This document shows positions 27,373 through 37,675 of a stretch of 39,966 bases of DNA, piece after piece. The DNA lies in IMG/VR virus record IMGVR_UViG_3300042879_000342, positions 1 through 39,966 of that record. One strand, 5' to 3'. The notes under the pieces are model-generated. The model was not told the origin of the DNA. It saw only the letters and a list, made by a program, of their open reading frames with translations, and did no database searches. Origin of the DNA: a virus. A program made the translations under genes and the position numbers. Every line of letters begins with the position of its first letter. Within the stretch, counting starts at the first letter, position 1.

Positions 27373-29160
27373 ATGGCTTTATCAATAGACCAGATTGCAT
27401 CAAGGGTTCAATCACTTCAGTACCGTGCTTCTGAGCGCGATGCTAGAGCAGGCGATGTACTTGCTGTGCGTCAAGGTAAAATCTCTGAAGTTTATCCTGA
27501 TTTTTTCCCTGAGGGTGTAGATACAAATGTCGTGGCAAATTTTATTGATATCGTTGCCAGAGATCTTTCAGAGGTTATGGCACCGCTTCCTGCGGTTAAC
27601 TGTTCATCCGCTAACCAGGTCAATGATCGTGCTCGTAGGTTTGCTGACAATCGTACTCGTATTGCTTCTAACTATTTTAATCATTCCGATTTACAAGTTT
27701 CTATGTACACAGGGGCGGACCACTACATAACATATGGATTCCTACCATTCGTAATTGAATTGGACCAGGAAGCAAAACTGCCTCGCATCCGCCTAGAAAA
27801 CCCAAGGATGGCTTATCCTGAATTTGATCGCTATGGACGATGCATTGCATTTGCAAAGCGATACACACTTACACTTGGTGAACTTGTAGCACAATTCCCA
27901 GAGTATGAAGGTCAACTACTTGGCCCATCTGGATTCAAGCAAGACATAAACAACTTGATTGAAATTATCCGCTACTATGATAAAGACCAATCTGTTGTAT
28001 ATATACCATCTAGACAAAATTTAATTTTATCTCAAGCACGTAATCCGCTAGGCAAGATGATGGTTGTAGTTGCCAAGCGCCCATCTATTGATGGTGAAAT
28101 GCGTGGACAATTTGATGATGTATTGGGAATCCAATTACTTCGTAATCGTTTTGCTATGTTGGCTATGGAGGCTGCAGAGAAATCTGTACAGGCTCCTATT
28201 GTACTTCCACAAGATGTACAAGAACTACAGTTGGGTGGAGATGCGGTTATTCGTACCTCTAATCCAGCAGGTGTACGCCGTGTAGAACTTTCAATACCAC
28301 AAGGCGCATTCACTGAGCAACAGTTATTAAATCAAGAGTTACGCGTCGGTGCTCGTTATCCAGAGGGACGTACTGGTAACATCGACGCTTCCATTGTTAC
28401 TGGTCAAGGTGTACAGGCTCTTATGGGAGCATTTGATACACAAGTTAAATCAGCCCAAGCAATCTTTGCTACAGCACTTCGTGATGTTATTAGCCTTTGC
28501 TTTGAGGTTGATGAGATGTTCTTTGATGAAGTTAAAACAATTCGTGGTGTAGATGCTGGTTCACCTTACGCATTAGAGTACAAGCCAAGTAAAGATATCA
28601 AGAAAGATTATTCTGCTGATGTACGTTACGGAATGCTTGCAGGATTAAACCCAGCACAAGGACTTATATTTATGTTACAGGCTCTTGGAGGCAAGTTAAT
28701 CTCTAAGGACATGGCGATGAGAGAGTTACCATTTAATGTCAATGTTACACAAGAGCAAGAGAAAATTGAAATTGAAGATATGCGTAATGCTCTTATCGGT
28801 TCACTCCAAGCATACACACAAGCCATTCCACAAATGGCCGCTGGTGGCCAGGATCCTTCTGACATTGTTAGAAAGATTGCTGAAGTCATTAAGTCACGAC
28901 AAAAGGGACAAGCAATAGAGGATGCAATTGAAGAGATATTCGCGCCTCAAGCGCAACAAGTTCCTCCTGCTGGCGCACCTTCTCAGGTTGAGCAAACGTC
29001 CCCTGCTCCCGTTGCTGCCCCAGTAGGAGGTCCTACACCTGAACAAGGTATGGCAGAATTACCACCGGCAGAAGTAGCACCAGAAATTCAAAGTCTTTTA
29101 TCTAGCCTAACATCAGGCGGAGAAGCAAACGCAAGCGTAAGAACTATTCGACGACGATAA
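27373..29160 (+). CDS. Portal protein
   Basis: 595 residues, 7 bases after terminase. N-terminal helices with VVANFIDIVARDLSEVMAPL, then YITYGFLPFVIELDQEAKLP and RIRLENPRMAYPEFDRYGRC, typical of portal wing and stem regions where 'P--v-p-yd--g' occurs. VRRVELSIPQGAFTEQQLLN and GNIDASIVTGQGVQALMGAF belong to the stem/crown. The C-terminal 80 residues are Pro/Gln/Ala-rich and disordered. Forms the dodecameric DNA gate. Assigned by position and by general match. Confidence 0.85.
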   Translation: MALSIDQIASRVQSLQYRASERDARAGDVLAVRQGKISEVYPDFFPEGVDTNVVANFIDIVARDLSEVMAPLPAVNCSSANQVNDRARRFADNRTRIASNYFNHSDLQVSMYTGADHYITYGFLPFVIELDQEAKLPRIRLENPRMAYPEFDRYGRCIAFAKRYTLTLGELVAQFPEYEGQLLGPSGFKQDINNLIEIIRYYDKDQSVVYIPSRQNLILSQARNPLGKMMVVVAKRPSIDGEMRGQFDDVLGIQLLRNRFAMLAMEAAEKSVQAPIVLPQDVQELQLGGDAVIRTSNPAGVRRVELSIPQGAFTEQQLLNQELRVGARYPEGRTGNIDASIVTGQGVQALMGAFDTQVKSAQAIFATALRDVISLCFEVDEMFFDEVKTIRGVDAGSPYALEYKPSKDIKKDYSADVRYGMLAGLNPAQGLIFMLQALGGKLISKDMAMRELPFNVNVTQEQEKIEIEDMRNALIGSLQAYTQAIPQMAAGGQDPSDIVRKIAEVIKSRQKGQAIEDAIEEIFAPQAQQVPPAGAPSQVEQTSPAPVAAPVGGPTPEQGMAELPPAEVAPEIQSLLSSLTSGGEANASVRTIRRR

Positions 29161-29174
29161 GTAGGTAGGGGACA

Positions 29175-29717
29175 ATGACAACGATTATCGGAATAGAACA
29201 CAAGGATAAATGTTTTATAGTTGCTGACAGTCAAACGACTGATGCAGATGGTAAAATTTATTCTCATCCTGAAGTTAAAAAGATTACCGAAAACGGTTCA
29301 TTTTTAATTGCAGGTTCTGGAGAAACTTTAGCCTGTGACATAGTACAACATATTTGGGAACCACCAGTTCCTACAAAACAAGACAAAGAAGATCTTTATC
29401 GATTTATGATTGTAAAGGCAATGCCATCTCTTCGTAAGTGTATGACAGATAATGGCTATAACTTTGATGAAGATACTAAAGAAACTCGCTTTCAGTTTAT
29501 TATGGCTGTAGGTGGAGAAATCTTTGATGTTGACCAAGAGTTATCAATAAGTAAATCTGCAGATGGAGTATACGCTGCAGGCTCAGGAGCAGCATATGCA
29601 CTAGGTGCAATATATGCAGGAGCAGATGCTTATGAAGCAATGGAGATTGCATCTAGATTAACTGCATTTACTGCAGGTCCATATATATCAAAAGAACAAC
29701 CTAGAAAAATTAAGTAG
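29175..29717 (+). CDS. HslV/proteasome-like Ntn hydrolase
   Basis: 180 residues, ribosome site GTAGGGGACAATG. Starts MTTIIGIEHKDKCFIVADSQ: removal of Met exposes Thr as nucleophile; with that Thr as 1, Asp17 is in place and a Lys pair lies at about 34-35 (EVKKI), near the Lys33 of the family. FLIAGSGETLA and AAGSGAAYALGAIYAGADAY correspond to the two Gly-Ser turns of HslV. Known HslV needs an ATPase partner; none is seen here. Between portal and internal-protein genes it may serve as the prohead or internal-protein maturation protease. Confidence 0.75.
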   Translation: MTTIIGIEHKDKCFIVADSQTTDADGKIYSHPEVKKITENGSFLIAGSGETLACDIVQHIWEPPVPTKQDKEDLYRFMIVKAMPSLRKCMTDNGYNFDEDTKETRFQFIMAVGGEIFDVDQELSISKSADGVYAAGSGAAYALGAIYAGADAYEAMEIASRLTAFTAGPYISKEQPRKIK

Positions 29718-29725
29718 GAGGAACT

Positions 29726-30160
29726 ATGGCAGAGAACAGAGGCGGTTATCGTCCAACTGCACCACAGAATAATCCTGCAAACATATCAGCAACTGGTGGA
29801 GCAGGACAATCAGGTACACAACCTGCACGCTATATGTCAGGCTTAGCCTACGGACAAGGTCAAGCACAAATGGAGCAACAAACTTCTGCACCTATGGCTG
29901 GTAACCCTGTTGCCGCTACTGCACAACCTGTGGCTTCTGCACCTCAGTTTACACCAGTTATTCCATTAACTGCTCCTACACAAAGACCTGATGTTCCAAT
30001 TACAAATAATTTAGATCAAGAACCTATGTTGCCAGCAATGGTACCTCAGCAACAACCAGATAATTCAGCAAAATTAATTCAGGCACTATATCTTCAAGAT
30101 CCAAGCAATGAAGATGTTCGTCGTATGTTGGAGTATTTGAGCGCTGAAGGCAGGATCTAG
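29726..30160 (+). CDS. 144-residue disordered structural-operon protein
   Basis: Pro/Gln/Ala/Gly-rich through most of its length (TAPQNNPANISATGGAGQSG, PMAGNPVAATAQPVASA), ending in a short helix SAKLIQALYLQDPSNEDVRR with LEYLSAEGRI. Ribosome site TAGGAGGAACT is near perfect, so it is well translated. The helix resembles a docking peptide. Could be a scaffold-like or cargo protein for the giant protein downstream, with which it overlaps by one base. Confidence 0.65.
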   Translation: MAENRGGYRPTAPQNNPANISATGGAGQSGTQPARYMSGLAYGQGQAQMEQQTSAPMAGNPVAATAQPVASAPQFTPVIPLTAPTQRPDVPITNNLDQEPMLPAMVPQQQPDNSAKLIQALYLQDPSNEDVRRMLEYLSAEGRI

Positions 30161-33100
30161 TGTCTCTTCCCAATATTAAAAAAGACGCTAATGGAAACTA
30201 TGTACTTGAAGGTATTCAAGAGCGTGAAATATCTCAGAATCAATTTGATTACAATGAGGTTGTTCAAGCAACACAATTTTTAACTGGTCCCCAGGGGGCT
30301 GCTGCTCGTGCAGCCATATCAAAAAATACAGATATTTCTGCTGGAGTTATTGCTGGATTATATAAAAATGGAAACATTGGATCTAGCCCACTAGTAGATA
30401 CCTTTGTTGAAATAGATAGACAAACCGCTGCTAAAAGATATCAAGATCAATTTAAAGAAGCACAAAGAATTTCCAACGAAGAGTTTCAGAAAAAGATCTG
30501 GGGTAAAGCCTGGACTGGTTTTAAAGGAGCAATTCGTAATACTGGATTAGCACTTACTACTCCAATTGAAACTTGGTTTAGTGGACTTGGTAACACAATT
30601 GGTTTAGTTGCAAAAGAGTTCCAACTTCAGGCTCAAGGAAAATTAACTTGGGATGGTAAGCCAACTGATCCGAATGAGACAAGAGAAAGTCTTGGATTAA
30701 CTTCCGAAAAAGAATTACTTAATATAGCCCTTAATCCAATAATTCCACTTAAGCAGACTACAGCATTCCAAGCAGGCAAGCAACTTATTGATGAAGGTAG
30801 AATTGATCTAGGTCAAGGATTTTTTCCTAGTGAAGAAATGGGTGCTGGGTTTAAAGCACGCCAAGAAAAAATGAAGTATGCTAAAATTCCAGTTTACCAA
30901 AACGGTGAGCAAGTAAAAGACGCCGAAGGTAATCTTATATATAGACCATACTCTCCTGTAGATCCAGTATCTTTTGTTATTACAAAAGGACTTGGACTTG
31001 ATGAGAGTAATGCAAGATTTATTAATGCTCTTGGTGAACTAGGAATAATGGTTATATCAGATCCTACATCAGCATATGCTAGAGCCGCTAGACTTAAAAA
31101 ACAATTAGAACAAGCAAAAGCATTTAATGCTGGTGTTTTACCAGGCAAGCAAATGCAAAGACTTACAATGCTAGAGACTCAAGTTGATGAGGCTCAAAAG
31201 GCAGTCGAAGAATCTCTTGCTCAAATGAACGTTTTCAATGGCATGACAACTGGTCAAAAGATTACTAACTATAGAGCCGCACTTGCAGAGCAAACTAAAA
31301 TAGAATCAGAGTTTGCTACAGTATTATCTAAAGAAATAAATTATGAACCAATTGCTGCGTTTATAAGTGGTAGCAATGGATCTCACATTGTAGATGCTAT
31401 TGTTGAATTAAATGACTGGAAACAAATCTACAAAATTAGTAAGGTGGGTGGCAAACTTGGATTTACCCAAGAGCAAGCAAGAGTTTTGGCTGCCGCTACA
31501 AGTAGAGAAGAAGTATTAAGAGCAATTGCTCCATATATAGCAAATGGTGATGTTGCACAAAATCTTTTAGAGACAGGAACTACTACTAGTAGATTCTTAA
31601 ATAAAATTGTTCCTGGTAAATTGGCTCGTCCAGCAGAGGGTATTACAGGTTGGGCCGCAAAAGGTATTCGCAAAGTACCATTCATTCAGAAGACATTAAC
31701 TGGATTAAGTAAATCTTATTCTACATATGTTCCGCTTAGTGGTTCATTTGTACACTATGCCGACAAAGATGCATTAATTGAAACAATAATTAACTATGGA
31801 CGATCTACTAAGGTAGATGAAAAAGTTATCGATTCAATTATAGATGAGATTGCATTTTCAACAGATGCATCCGTTGCTGGATTCAAGGGTGTGACCAAAT
31901 TATTTGACGCCATATTTGAATCTAACAAGGTTGCTTTTGCTAAGGCTGGTATAGATGATGCAGGGTTGAGAAAATTAACTAAAGTATTTGATGCTGAACG
32001 TAAAACGCAGTCAGCATACTGGGCTGAACTTCATGCTAGTGGAGCAGAAATAGATTTTGTAATTGCTAATGGCAAGAAGTTTACACTTAGTGGTCCACAT
32101 TTAGACTCAGAGTTTTTAAATTCTATGGTTTATTTCCCATCTGCTACAGATATTATGTTGGAAATATCAAAAATTAGTAAGTTGTCTAAGGCTACTGGTG
32201 GTTTATCTAATAAACTTATCAAGCCAGCAGATTGGTTTACTAGCAATTTCTGGAAAAAGGTAGTTTTAACTAGACCTGCTTATGTAATCCGTAACATTAC
32301 TGAAGAGCAGATACGAGTTATGGCTACTGGCCACGTATCTTTTTTTAATAATCCTGCTATGGCTATAGGAATGTGGTTAGGGCGTGAGGGTGGACCTAAA
32401 TGGAAATCTCTTTTAAACACATTTGATCCATATAGGCACACAGTATTTGGAACTCAATTTAAATTAGCCAATTCTGCAGATGAATTATTGTTTGAATCAA
32501 TGGCACACGATCAAGGCTTTAAATATATGGATTTTATGCAGAGCCAAGCAATTGGTGCTGCTAATGAAACTCAAAGAGTATCTACTTTAAGAGGATACAA
32601 AAACGTTCAGGTAGATGAGCCAAGATTTTGGGAAGGTATTGCAAACGAAATTCGTATGCTACAAGCCAGCCCTATTGCTAAAGCGGTTGCAAGAACACAA
32701 CCAGGTTACGAACAAGCAACTATTGATTATCTATTAAGAGGTCAAGGTAAAGATGCTTGGACTAGATTTGTTAATGCTAGAAATGAAGAGACTAAAGCCT
32801 GGTTATTAACTGACCAAGGTGCTCGTACCTACTTATTTGACGGAGTTACTTCAAATGGTAGAGCCGCATCTTTAAGATCACGTATAGAAGAAGTTGCTGG
32901 TCAAGGTGGACCTGCTTCTTCAGCAATACGTAAATTAATTTCTGATGGTTCATTTGAGACTGCTGGTTATTCTTTGAAAGTTCCTACTGCTGCAGATAGT
33001 GCAAGAAACTCTGTTAAGAATGCTCAGGAAGTTTCTAAGAATCGTAAGTCAATTAAAGATGCTAATGAAGAATTTGCTGAACAATTAGAAAAAGTATTTA

Positions 33101-35040
33101 AAGGCCAAGGCAATTGGGCTGGAATAAGATTCAAAGTATCAGACCCTACAACCGTTATATCTAAAGGTGAGGGTGGCCCTAAGTGGGTAGACAACTTCTT
33201 TGATTTTACTATTAGGCTTGAGAAGACAACTACTATGGGTCCTGAATGGCGTCAAAAATACTGGGACGTAGTAAGAACTATGGCTTTATCAGCAGACTCC
33301 AATGCTTTAAAATTATTAAAAGAGACAGCAGATAAATCTTTACGCCCACTAGTTAACCCTAATGGTATTAGAATTGGTGATAAGCACGCTGCTTGGAACA
33401 TTCTTAATAAAGCAAAAGGTGATGGTCCACTAACGATTGATGAGATCCACGAATATGCTTCTAAGATTGCAAGCAATCATACAAAAGAATTATTTTATAA
33501 CGCATCAAAGAGACGTTTAATATGGCATCAATTAAGATTAATTGCACCATTCGGAAACGCTTGGAGCGATACTATTGCCAAATGGTCTAAACTTTCATTT
33601 GATAATCCAGATCAAGTATATAAGATATCAAGAAATTTAAACTGGCTTAACTCACCAGAATCATCTGCATTATATGAAGTAACAGATGCTAAAGATTATT
33701 ATGACCCAAATCAAGGATTCTTTTTTACAGATCCTTTAAGTGGTCAACGTAATTTCTTTGTACCGTTTATGTCAACTGGTATGAATTTTATGACGAACCT
33801 ATTCAAAGGCGACCTTAGCCTAAAGGGTCCTTTTGCTGCTGGTGCTAGCCCTCAATCTTTTAACTTCGCACTTGGATCTGGAATTGTACTTCCTGGATTT
33901 GGACCTGGAATTTCTCTAGGTTTAACTGCACTAGATAGTACAAATAAGAATCCTCTAGATATGCTTCCACCTGCGTGGAAAGATGAGATGTATAAATTCA
34001 TATATCCATTTGGTCAAGCAGATTTAAGTATAGCATCTCAGGCCATAGGTTCAGTGACCAGCGGAAATATAGGAAGAGTATTTGCTGGAATAACAGGTTC
34101 ACAAGAATCTTATGCTTCATCATTCTCTCCGATTATGAATTATCTTGCATCAAGTGGCGATTATAATATAGATGATCCAGCCGATCAAAGCAAGTTAATT
34201 ACAGATACAAATAGATTTGCTCAATACTTTATGTTGATGCGAGGTTTATTTGGTTTCGTATCTCCAGTTGCTATTCAACCAAAAGATTTAACCAATGATA
34301 AAGATGGAAATCTTTTATTAGCCTCATCATTATACTCTGATTTCAGAACTTTAGAGCAGGCTAATGGATCTAATAGAAACAAAGCATATGCAGACTTTCT
34401 AGATATATATGGTCCAGAGCAAGTATTTGCTATAATATCAGCAACATCTGGTGGCCCTAATAATCTTTATACATATGATTTAATCCAAAGAGATCCTACT
34501 GTGGTTGACCAATACTCTGATGTATATGGTTACTTTTATCCTAATGGTGGATTCTCTCAAGAATTGTATAGATGGCAAGTGCGTAATAAGAAGCGTGAAA
34601 AATTATCTTCTCAAGAGATTCTAGAAAAGGCGACTAATGTTCGCTACTATGCTGCTAAAGATAGGTTATTAGCACGTTCTGTAGGTGAGACTTGGGACTC
34701 TAAGAGAACTCAAAAAGCACTGCAAGATCTGGGCGATTCATATGAAATGCGTAATCGTAAAGTCATATTTGATGCTACTAAGGAACCAAGAATCCTTGCT
34801 CAATTAAAACAGGCAGCATATGATGAAAGATTCATAGACTCTGAAGCCGTTAATGGTTTAAGAGATTACTTGCATTTAAGAGATAAAGCAATTACTGCTA
34901 GTGGTAGAGTATCTTTAAAGAATCAATCTAGCCTACCTCAAAGAGAATGGCTTGCTCAACAAGCACTTGATATTATAAAGAAATACCCTGATTTCCAGAA
35001 ATTATATTATTCATTCTTTAAAAAAGAATTGGAAGGTTAA
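30160..35040 (+). CDS. Giant internal virion protein candidate (1626 aa)
   Basis: GTG start shared with the last base of the previous TAG. The longest gene of the genome, 12 percent of it. Mostly helical with long charged and Gln-rich stretches; a Gly/Leu-rich segment near residues 1220-1300 (SFNFALGSGIVLPGFGPGIS) and one near 125-150 could contact membrane. A block ANKTDPNEFRESLG-like (DPNETRESLG) and LDIYGPEQVFAIISATSGG are the only motif-like parts. No lysozyme or transglycosylase motif was found. Size and place suggest an ejected core protein like those of podoviruses; a polyprotein is also possible. Confidence 0.7.
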   Translation: MSLPNIKKDANGNYVLEGIQEREISQNQFDYNEVVQATQFLTGPQGAAARAAISKNTDISAGVIAGLYKNGNIGSSPLVDTFVEIDRQTAAKRYQDQFKEAQRISNEEFQKKIWGKAWTGFKGAIRNTGLALTTPIETWFSGLGNTIGLVAKEFQLQAQGKLTWDGKPTDPNETRESLGLTSEKELLNIALNPIIPLKQTTAFQAGKQLIDEGRIDLGQGFFPSEEMGAGFKARQEKMKYAKIPVYQNGEQVKDAEGNLIYRPYSPVDPVSFVITKGLGLDESNARFINALGELGIMVISDPTSAYARAARLKKQLEQAKAFNAGVLPGKQMQRLTMLETQVDEAQKAVEESLAQMNVFNGMTTGQKITNYRAALAEQTKIESEFATVLSKEINYEPIAAFISGSNGSHIVDAIVELNDWKQIYKISKVGGKLGFTQEQARVLAAATSREEVLRAIAPYIANGDVAQNLLETGTTTSRFLNKIVPGKLARPAEGITGWAAKGIRKVPFIQKTLTGLSKSYSTYVPLSGSFVHYADKDALIETIINYGRSTKVDEKVIDSIIDEIAFSTDASVAGFKGVTKLFDAIFESNKVAFAKAGIDDAGLRKLTKVFDAERKTQSAYWAELHASGAEIDFVIANGKKFTLSGPHLDSEFLNSMVYFPSATDIMLEISKISKLSKATGGLSNKLIKPADWFTSNFWKKVVLTRPAYVIRNITEEQIRVMATGHVSFFNNPAMAIGMWLGREGGPKWKSLLNTFDPYRHTVFGTQFKLANSADELLFESMAHDQGFKYMDFMQSQAIGAANETQRVSTLRGYKNVQVDEPRFWEGIANEIRMLQASPIAKAVARTQPGYEQATIDYLLRGQGKDAWTRFVNARNEETKAWLLTDQGARTYLFDGVTSNGRAASLRSRIEEVAGQGGPASSAIRKLISDGSFETAGYSLKVPTAADSARNSVKNAQEVSKNRKSIKDANEEFAEQLEKVFKGQGNWAGIRFKVSDPTTVISKGEGGPKWVDNFFDFTIRLEKTTTMGPEWRQKYWDVVRTMALSADSNALKLLKETADKSLRPLVNPNGIRIGDKHAAWNILNKAKGDGPLTIDEIHEYASKIASNHTKELFYNASKRRLIWHQLRLIAPFGNAWSDTIAKWSKLSFDNPDQVYKISRNLNWLNSPESSALYEVTDAKDYYDPNQGFFFTDPLSGQRNFFVPFMSTGMNFMTNLFKGDLSLKGPFAAGASPQSFNFALGSGIVLPGFGPGISLGLTALDSTNKNPLDMLPPAWKDEMYKFIYPFGQADLSIASQAIGSVTSGNIGRVFAGITGSQESYASSFSPIMNYLASSGDYNIDDPADQSKLITDTNRFAQYFMLMRGLFGFVSPVAIQPKDLTNDKDGNLLLASSLYSDFRTLEQANGSNRNKAYADFLDIYGPEQVFAIISATSGGPNNLYTYDLIQRDPTVVDQYSDVYGYFYPNGGFSQELYRWQVRNKKREKLSSQEILEKATNVRYYAAKDRLLARSVGETWDSKRTQKALQDLGDSYEMRNRKVIFDATKEPRILAQLKQAAYDERFIDSEAVNGLRDYLHLRDKAITASGRVSLKNQSSLPQREWLAQQALDIIKKYPDFQKLYYSFFKKELEG

Positions 35041-35046
35041 TCTAGT

Positions 35047-36357
35047 ATGTCATCACTTGTACCTATTGCTAAGACTGTTGCTAAAAAAGTTGTACCTAAA
35101 TCTAAAAAAGGTAAAATTGCAGGCGCAGCAGCAGCCGCATTTGGTATCTCTGCCGTAAGAGATAAAAATGAAAAGCCAACAGAGTCAACTACTATGACTC
35201 CTAGCCTAGATGCACAGAATACAAATGCTCCAGCAGGTGGTTCAACTGAAAGTAAAGGCTTACTAGGATTACCTATAGGAACTCCCATAAGGGCTGGTGT
35301 TAGCGAAACTACTTCAGGTGGCTTTTCCGGAATTCCATCAGGTTCAACTTTTGCTCCAAGTTATACTACTGCATCTGCAAATAAAGGTGATGCAGAAAAA
35401 TTTCTTGCTAGTCAAAGTACTGCAGAAAAAGCAGCATTACTTCTTAGGTTAGGGCAAGTTCCCAACTTATATCCTAGTGGTCAAGCACCTACTCCTGCAT
35501 ATGTACAGAGTATGGGTAATAGAATAATATGGCGACCAGCAGATGCTACAGCACTAGAGGGTATTTTAGGAATTCAAGATCAATTAGGTGACCCAACACC
35601 AAATGCTACCCTAAGTAATCTTATATCGAATCCTGTATTAGCATCTAAGTATTTTGGTAGAGTTACTACTAAAGCCAAGGCAGTTACATCTTTAGCCGCT
35701 ATAGAGGCAGAACTAAATGATAAGTTTTTAGATTTGTTTGAAACTCAAGCAGATGCTAAATTAATTAAATCTTATGCTAAAGAAGTTAATGCGCTTGAAT
35801 CATCTCCAGCAGGAATAACTGCTCAGCAAAAAGAAGATATTCTTTTAAAGTATATTCAAAGAAAAGCCAATGAAGTATATAATATTAGCCAGACTGGATT
35901 AACCCCAGGGGCTATAGATAAAGGATCTTTAGGCCGAGTTGTTAGAAGCATTAGAAGTGCTTATGATGATAATGGTATTCCGACTAATGAAAAAGATATT
36001 TATAATAAGGCAGTTCAATCATTAAGAAGTGCTGATGCATATAAGAATGTAATTGATGGTGTTATGATGCAGGCTAGCACGGTTATGCCAGCATTTAAGG
36101 ATCTGTTTGCACAGGGTAAAAATGCTAGAGAAGTATTATCTCCTTGGATAAATACTAGATCACAAGTGCTTGGTATACCTGCAGATCAAATTAAGGTATC
36201 TGATATGTATGAAATTGGTTCAGGTCCTGCTCCATTATCTATACAAGACTATAAGAAACAACTTTATAAAAGCCCAGAGTTCAAGAAAACAGATGCATAT
36301 AAGCAACGTTCCTTGGGTGATTTGCAGACATTACTTAAAGCATTTAACATAGGATAA
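35047..36357 (+). CDS. Probable internal virion protein A (436 aa)
   Basis: Opens with a basic segment (AKTVAKKVVPKSKKGKIAG) and an Ala-rich hydrophobic patch (AAAAAFGISAV), then a disordered Ser/Thr/Gly linker to about residue 110, then all-helical sequence (KFLASQSTAEKAALLLRLGQ, TSLAAIEAELNDKFLDLFET). Ends DLQTLLKAFNIG. Not recognised. Situated between the giant protein and an Ala/Gln-rich protein of identical length; all three probably are core or ejection proteins. Confidence 0.65.
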   Translation: MSSLVPIAKTVAKKVVPKSKKGKIAGAAAAAFGISAVRDKNEKPTESTTMTPSLDAQNTNAPAGGSTESKGLLGLPIGTPIRAGVSETTSGGFSGIPSGSTFAPSYTTASANKGDAEKFLASQSTAEKAALLLRLGQVPNLYPSGQAPTPAYVQSMGNRIIWRPADATALEGILGIQDQLGDPTPNATLSNLISNPVLASKYFGRVTTKAKAVTSLAAIEAELNDKFLDLFETQADAKLIKSYAKEVNALESSPAGITAQQKEDILLKYIQRKANEVYNISQTGLTPGAIDKGSLGRVVRSIRSAYDDNGIPTNEKDIYNKAVQSLRSADAYKNVIDGVMMQASTVMPAFKDLFAQGKNAREVLSPWINTRSQVLGIPADQIKVSDMYEIGSGPAPLSIQDYKKQLYKSPEFKKTDAYKQRSLGDLQTLLKAFNIG

Positions 36358-36364
36358 GGAAGCA

Positions 36365-37675
36365 ATGGCGACTCCAGGTAAAAAAGTTACTAATCAAGCA
36401 CAAATTGCTGCCGCTCAACAACAGAATGCTGCCGCTCAAGCAAAGATTGTAGAAGCACAGGCTAAAGCCGCAGCAGCCGATGCTGCTCGTAAGCCAGTAC
36501 TTAAGCAAACCGTTGCTGGTATTGCTGGAATTAACAAAGCCACTCAAGCAGCAATGGCTGTAATTAATAATCCAAAATCATCACAGGCTCAAATAAACAA
36601 AGCACTTGCAGATGCAAAAACGGCTTCGGCTGCACAAAAAGCAAACCTTGCTAGCATTACCCCAGAGCAAAGAACAATGGCTATAGAACAAGGTCAAGTA
36701 TATACCCAAGCAATGTCAGATGTTGATAGGTATAATGCAATGATAGTGAATGTTCCTAGCGCTATATATGAAGATGAGAAACAAAAATCTGCAAACGTAG
36801 CATATGATACCATTGGTAAAATTCTTGAATCATACAGAATTACCGGACTTGCTTCAGTGCTAGAAACTATTCGTGATGAATATCCAGAGGCTAGCAGTGA
36901 AGATGTATTAACATTATTACAATTTGACTCCAGGTACAATGCTAAATTTAATGAAAGATTTGCTGCCAATGCTGACAGATTAAAGGCTGGTAAGCCAGTT
37001 CTATCTCCAGGAGAATACTTAAAATTAGAACAAGGATACATGAAGGTATTCAATGCCTATAATCTACCTACATTTAATACTCAAAGTTACTATGATACAT
37101 TCATTAGGGGAGATCTTGATATAGCAGAGGTAACTGATAGGGTTCAATTAGGATACGATAGAGTATTAAATGACCAAGCAGTTCAGTCTACATTTAATAA
37201 ATTCTTCTCATCATTAGGCTTTAATGATATAGTTGCTGGTATGCTTGATACAACAAATCAATTACCTGCACTAGAAAGAAAGGTTAAGGCTGCTGAAATT
37301 GGTGGCGCTGCACTTCGTCAAGGATTGGTTGCTAGCGAACTTGCTGCAACTGAAGATCAGGCAAATGTAGGATATACTAATGTTACTAGAGGTACAGTAG
37401 GTGCTGATGTATTGGGACGCCAAGGAGTAACTAAAGCCCAGGCAGAAACAGCATATAGAAATATTGCACAAGTATTACCAACTGCTGAAAAATTAAGTTC
37501 TATCTATGGTGGAACTGAAGAGCAATATGGTAGACTGGAAGCAGAACAAGAACAATTACAAGGTTTAGCATCAGCGGCTCGCAAGAGACAGAGACTAACA
37601 GAACTTGAAACAGCACAATTCCGTAAACAATCTGGTCTAGCCAAAGGCGCACTAAGCAGCATAACCAACGTATAA
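36365..37675 (+). CDS. Probable internal virion protein B, Ala/Gln-rich (436 aa)
   Basis: N-terminal coiled helix made of Ala, Gln and Lys (AQIAAAQQQNAAAQAKIVEA) to about residue 45, then helical segments (TRIDEYPEASSEDVLT-like: EYPEASSEDVLTLLQFDSRY) and a conserved-looking PVLSPGEYLKLEQGYMKVFN. Late part LRQGLVASELAATEDQANVG and SIYGGTEEQYGRLEAEQEQL. This is similar in style to podoviral internal core proteins. Ribosome site AAGGAAGC. Confidence 0.65.
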   Translation: MATPGKKVTNQAQIAAAQQQNAAAQAKIVEAQAKAAAADAARKPVLKQTVAGIAGINKATQAAMAVINNPKSSQAQINKALADAKTASAAQKANLASITPEQRTMAIEQGQVYTQAMSDVDRYNAMIVNVPSAIYEDEKQKSANVAYDTIGKILESYRITGLASVLETIRDEYPEASSEDVLTLLQFDSRYNAKFNERFAANADRLKAGKPVLSPGEYLKLEQGYMKVFNAYNLPTFNTQSYYDTFIRGDLDIAEVTDRVQLGYDRVLNDQAVQSTFNKFFSSLGFNDIVAGMLDTTNQLPALERKVKAAEIGGAALRQGLVASELAATEDQANVGYTNVTRGTVGADVLGRQGVTKAQAETAYRNIAQVLPTAEKLSSIYGGTEEQYGRLEAEQEQLQGLASAARKRQRLTELETAQFRKQSGLAKGALSSITNV

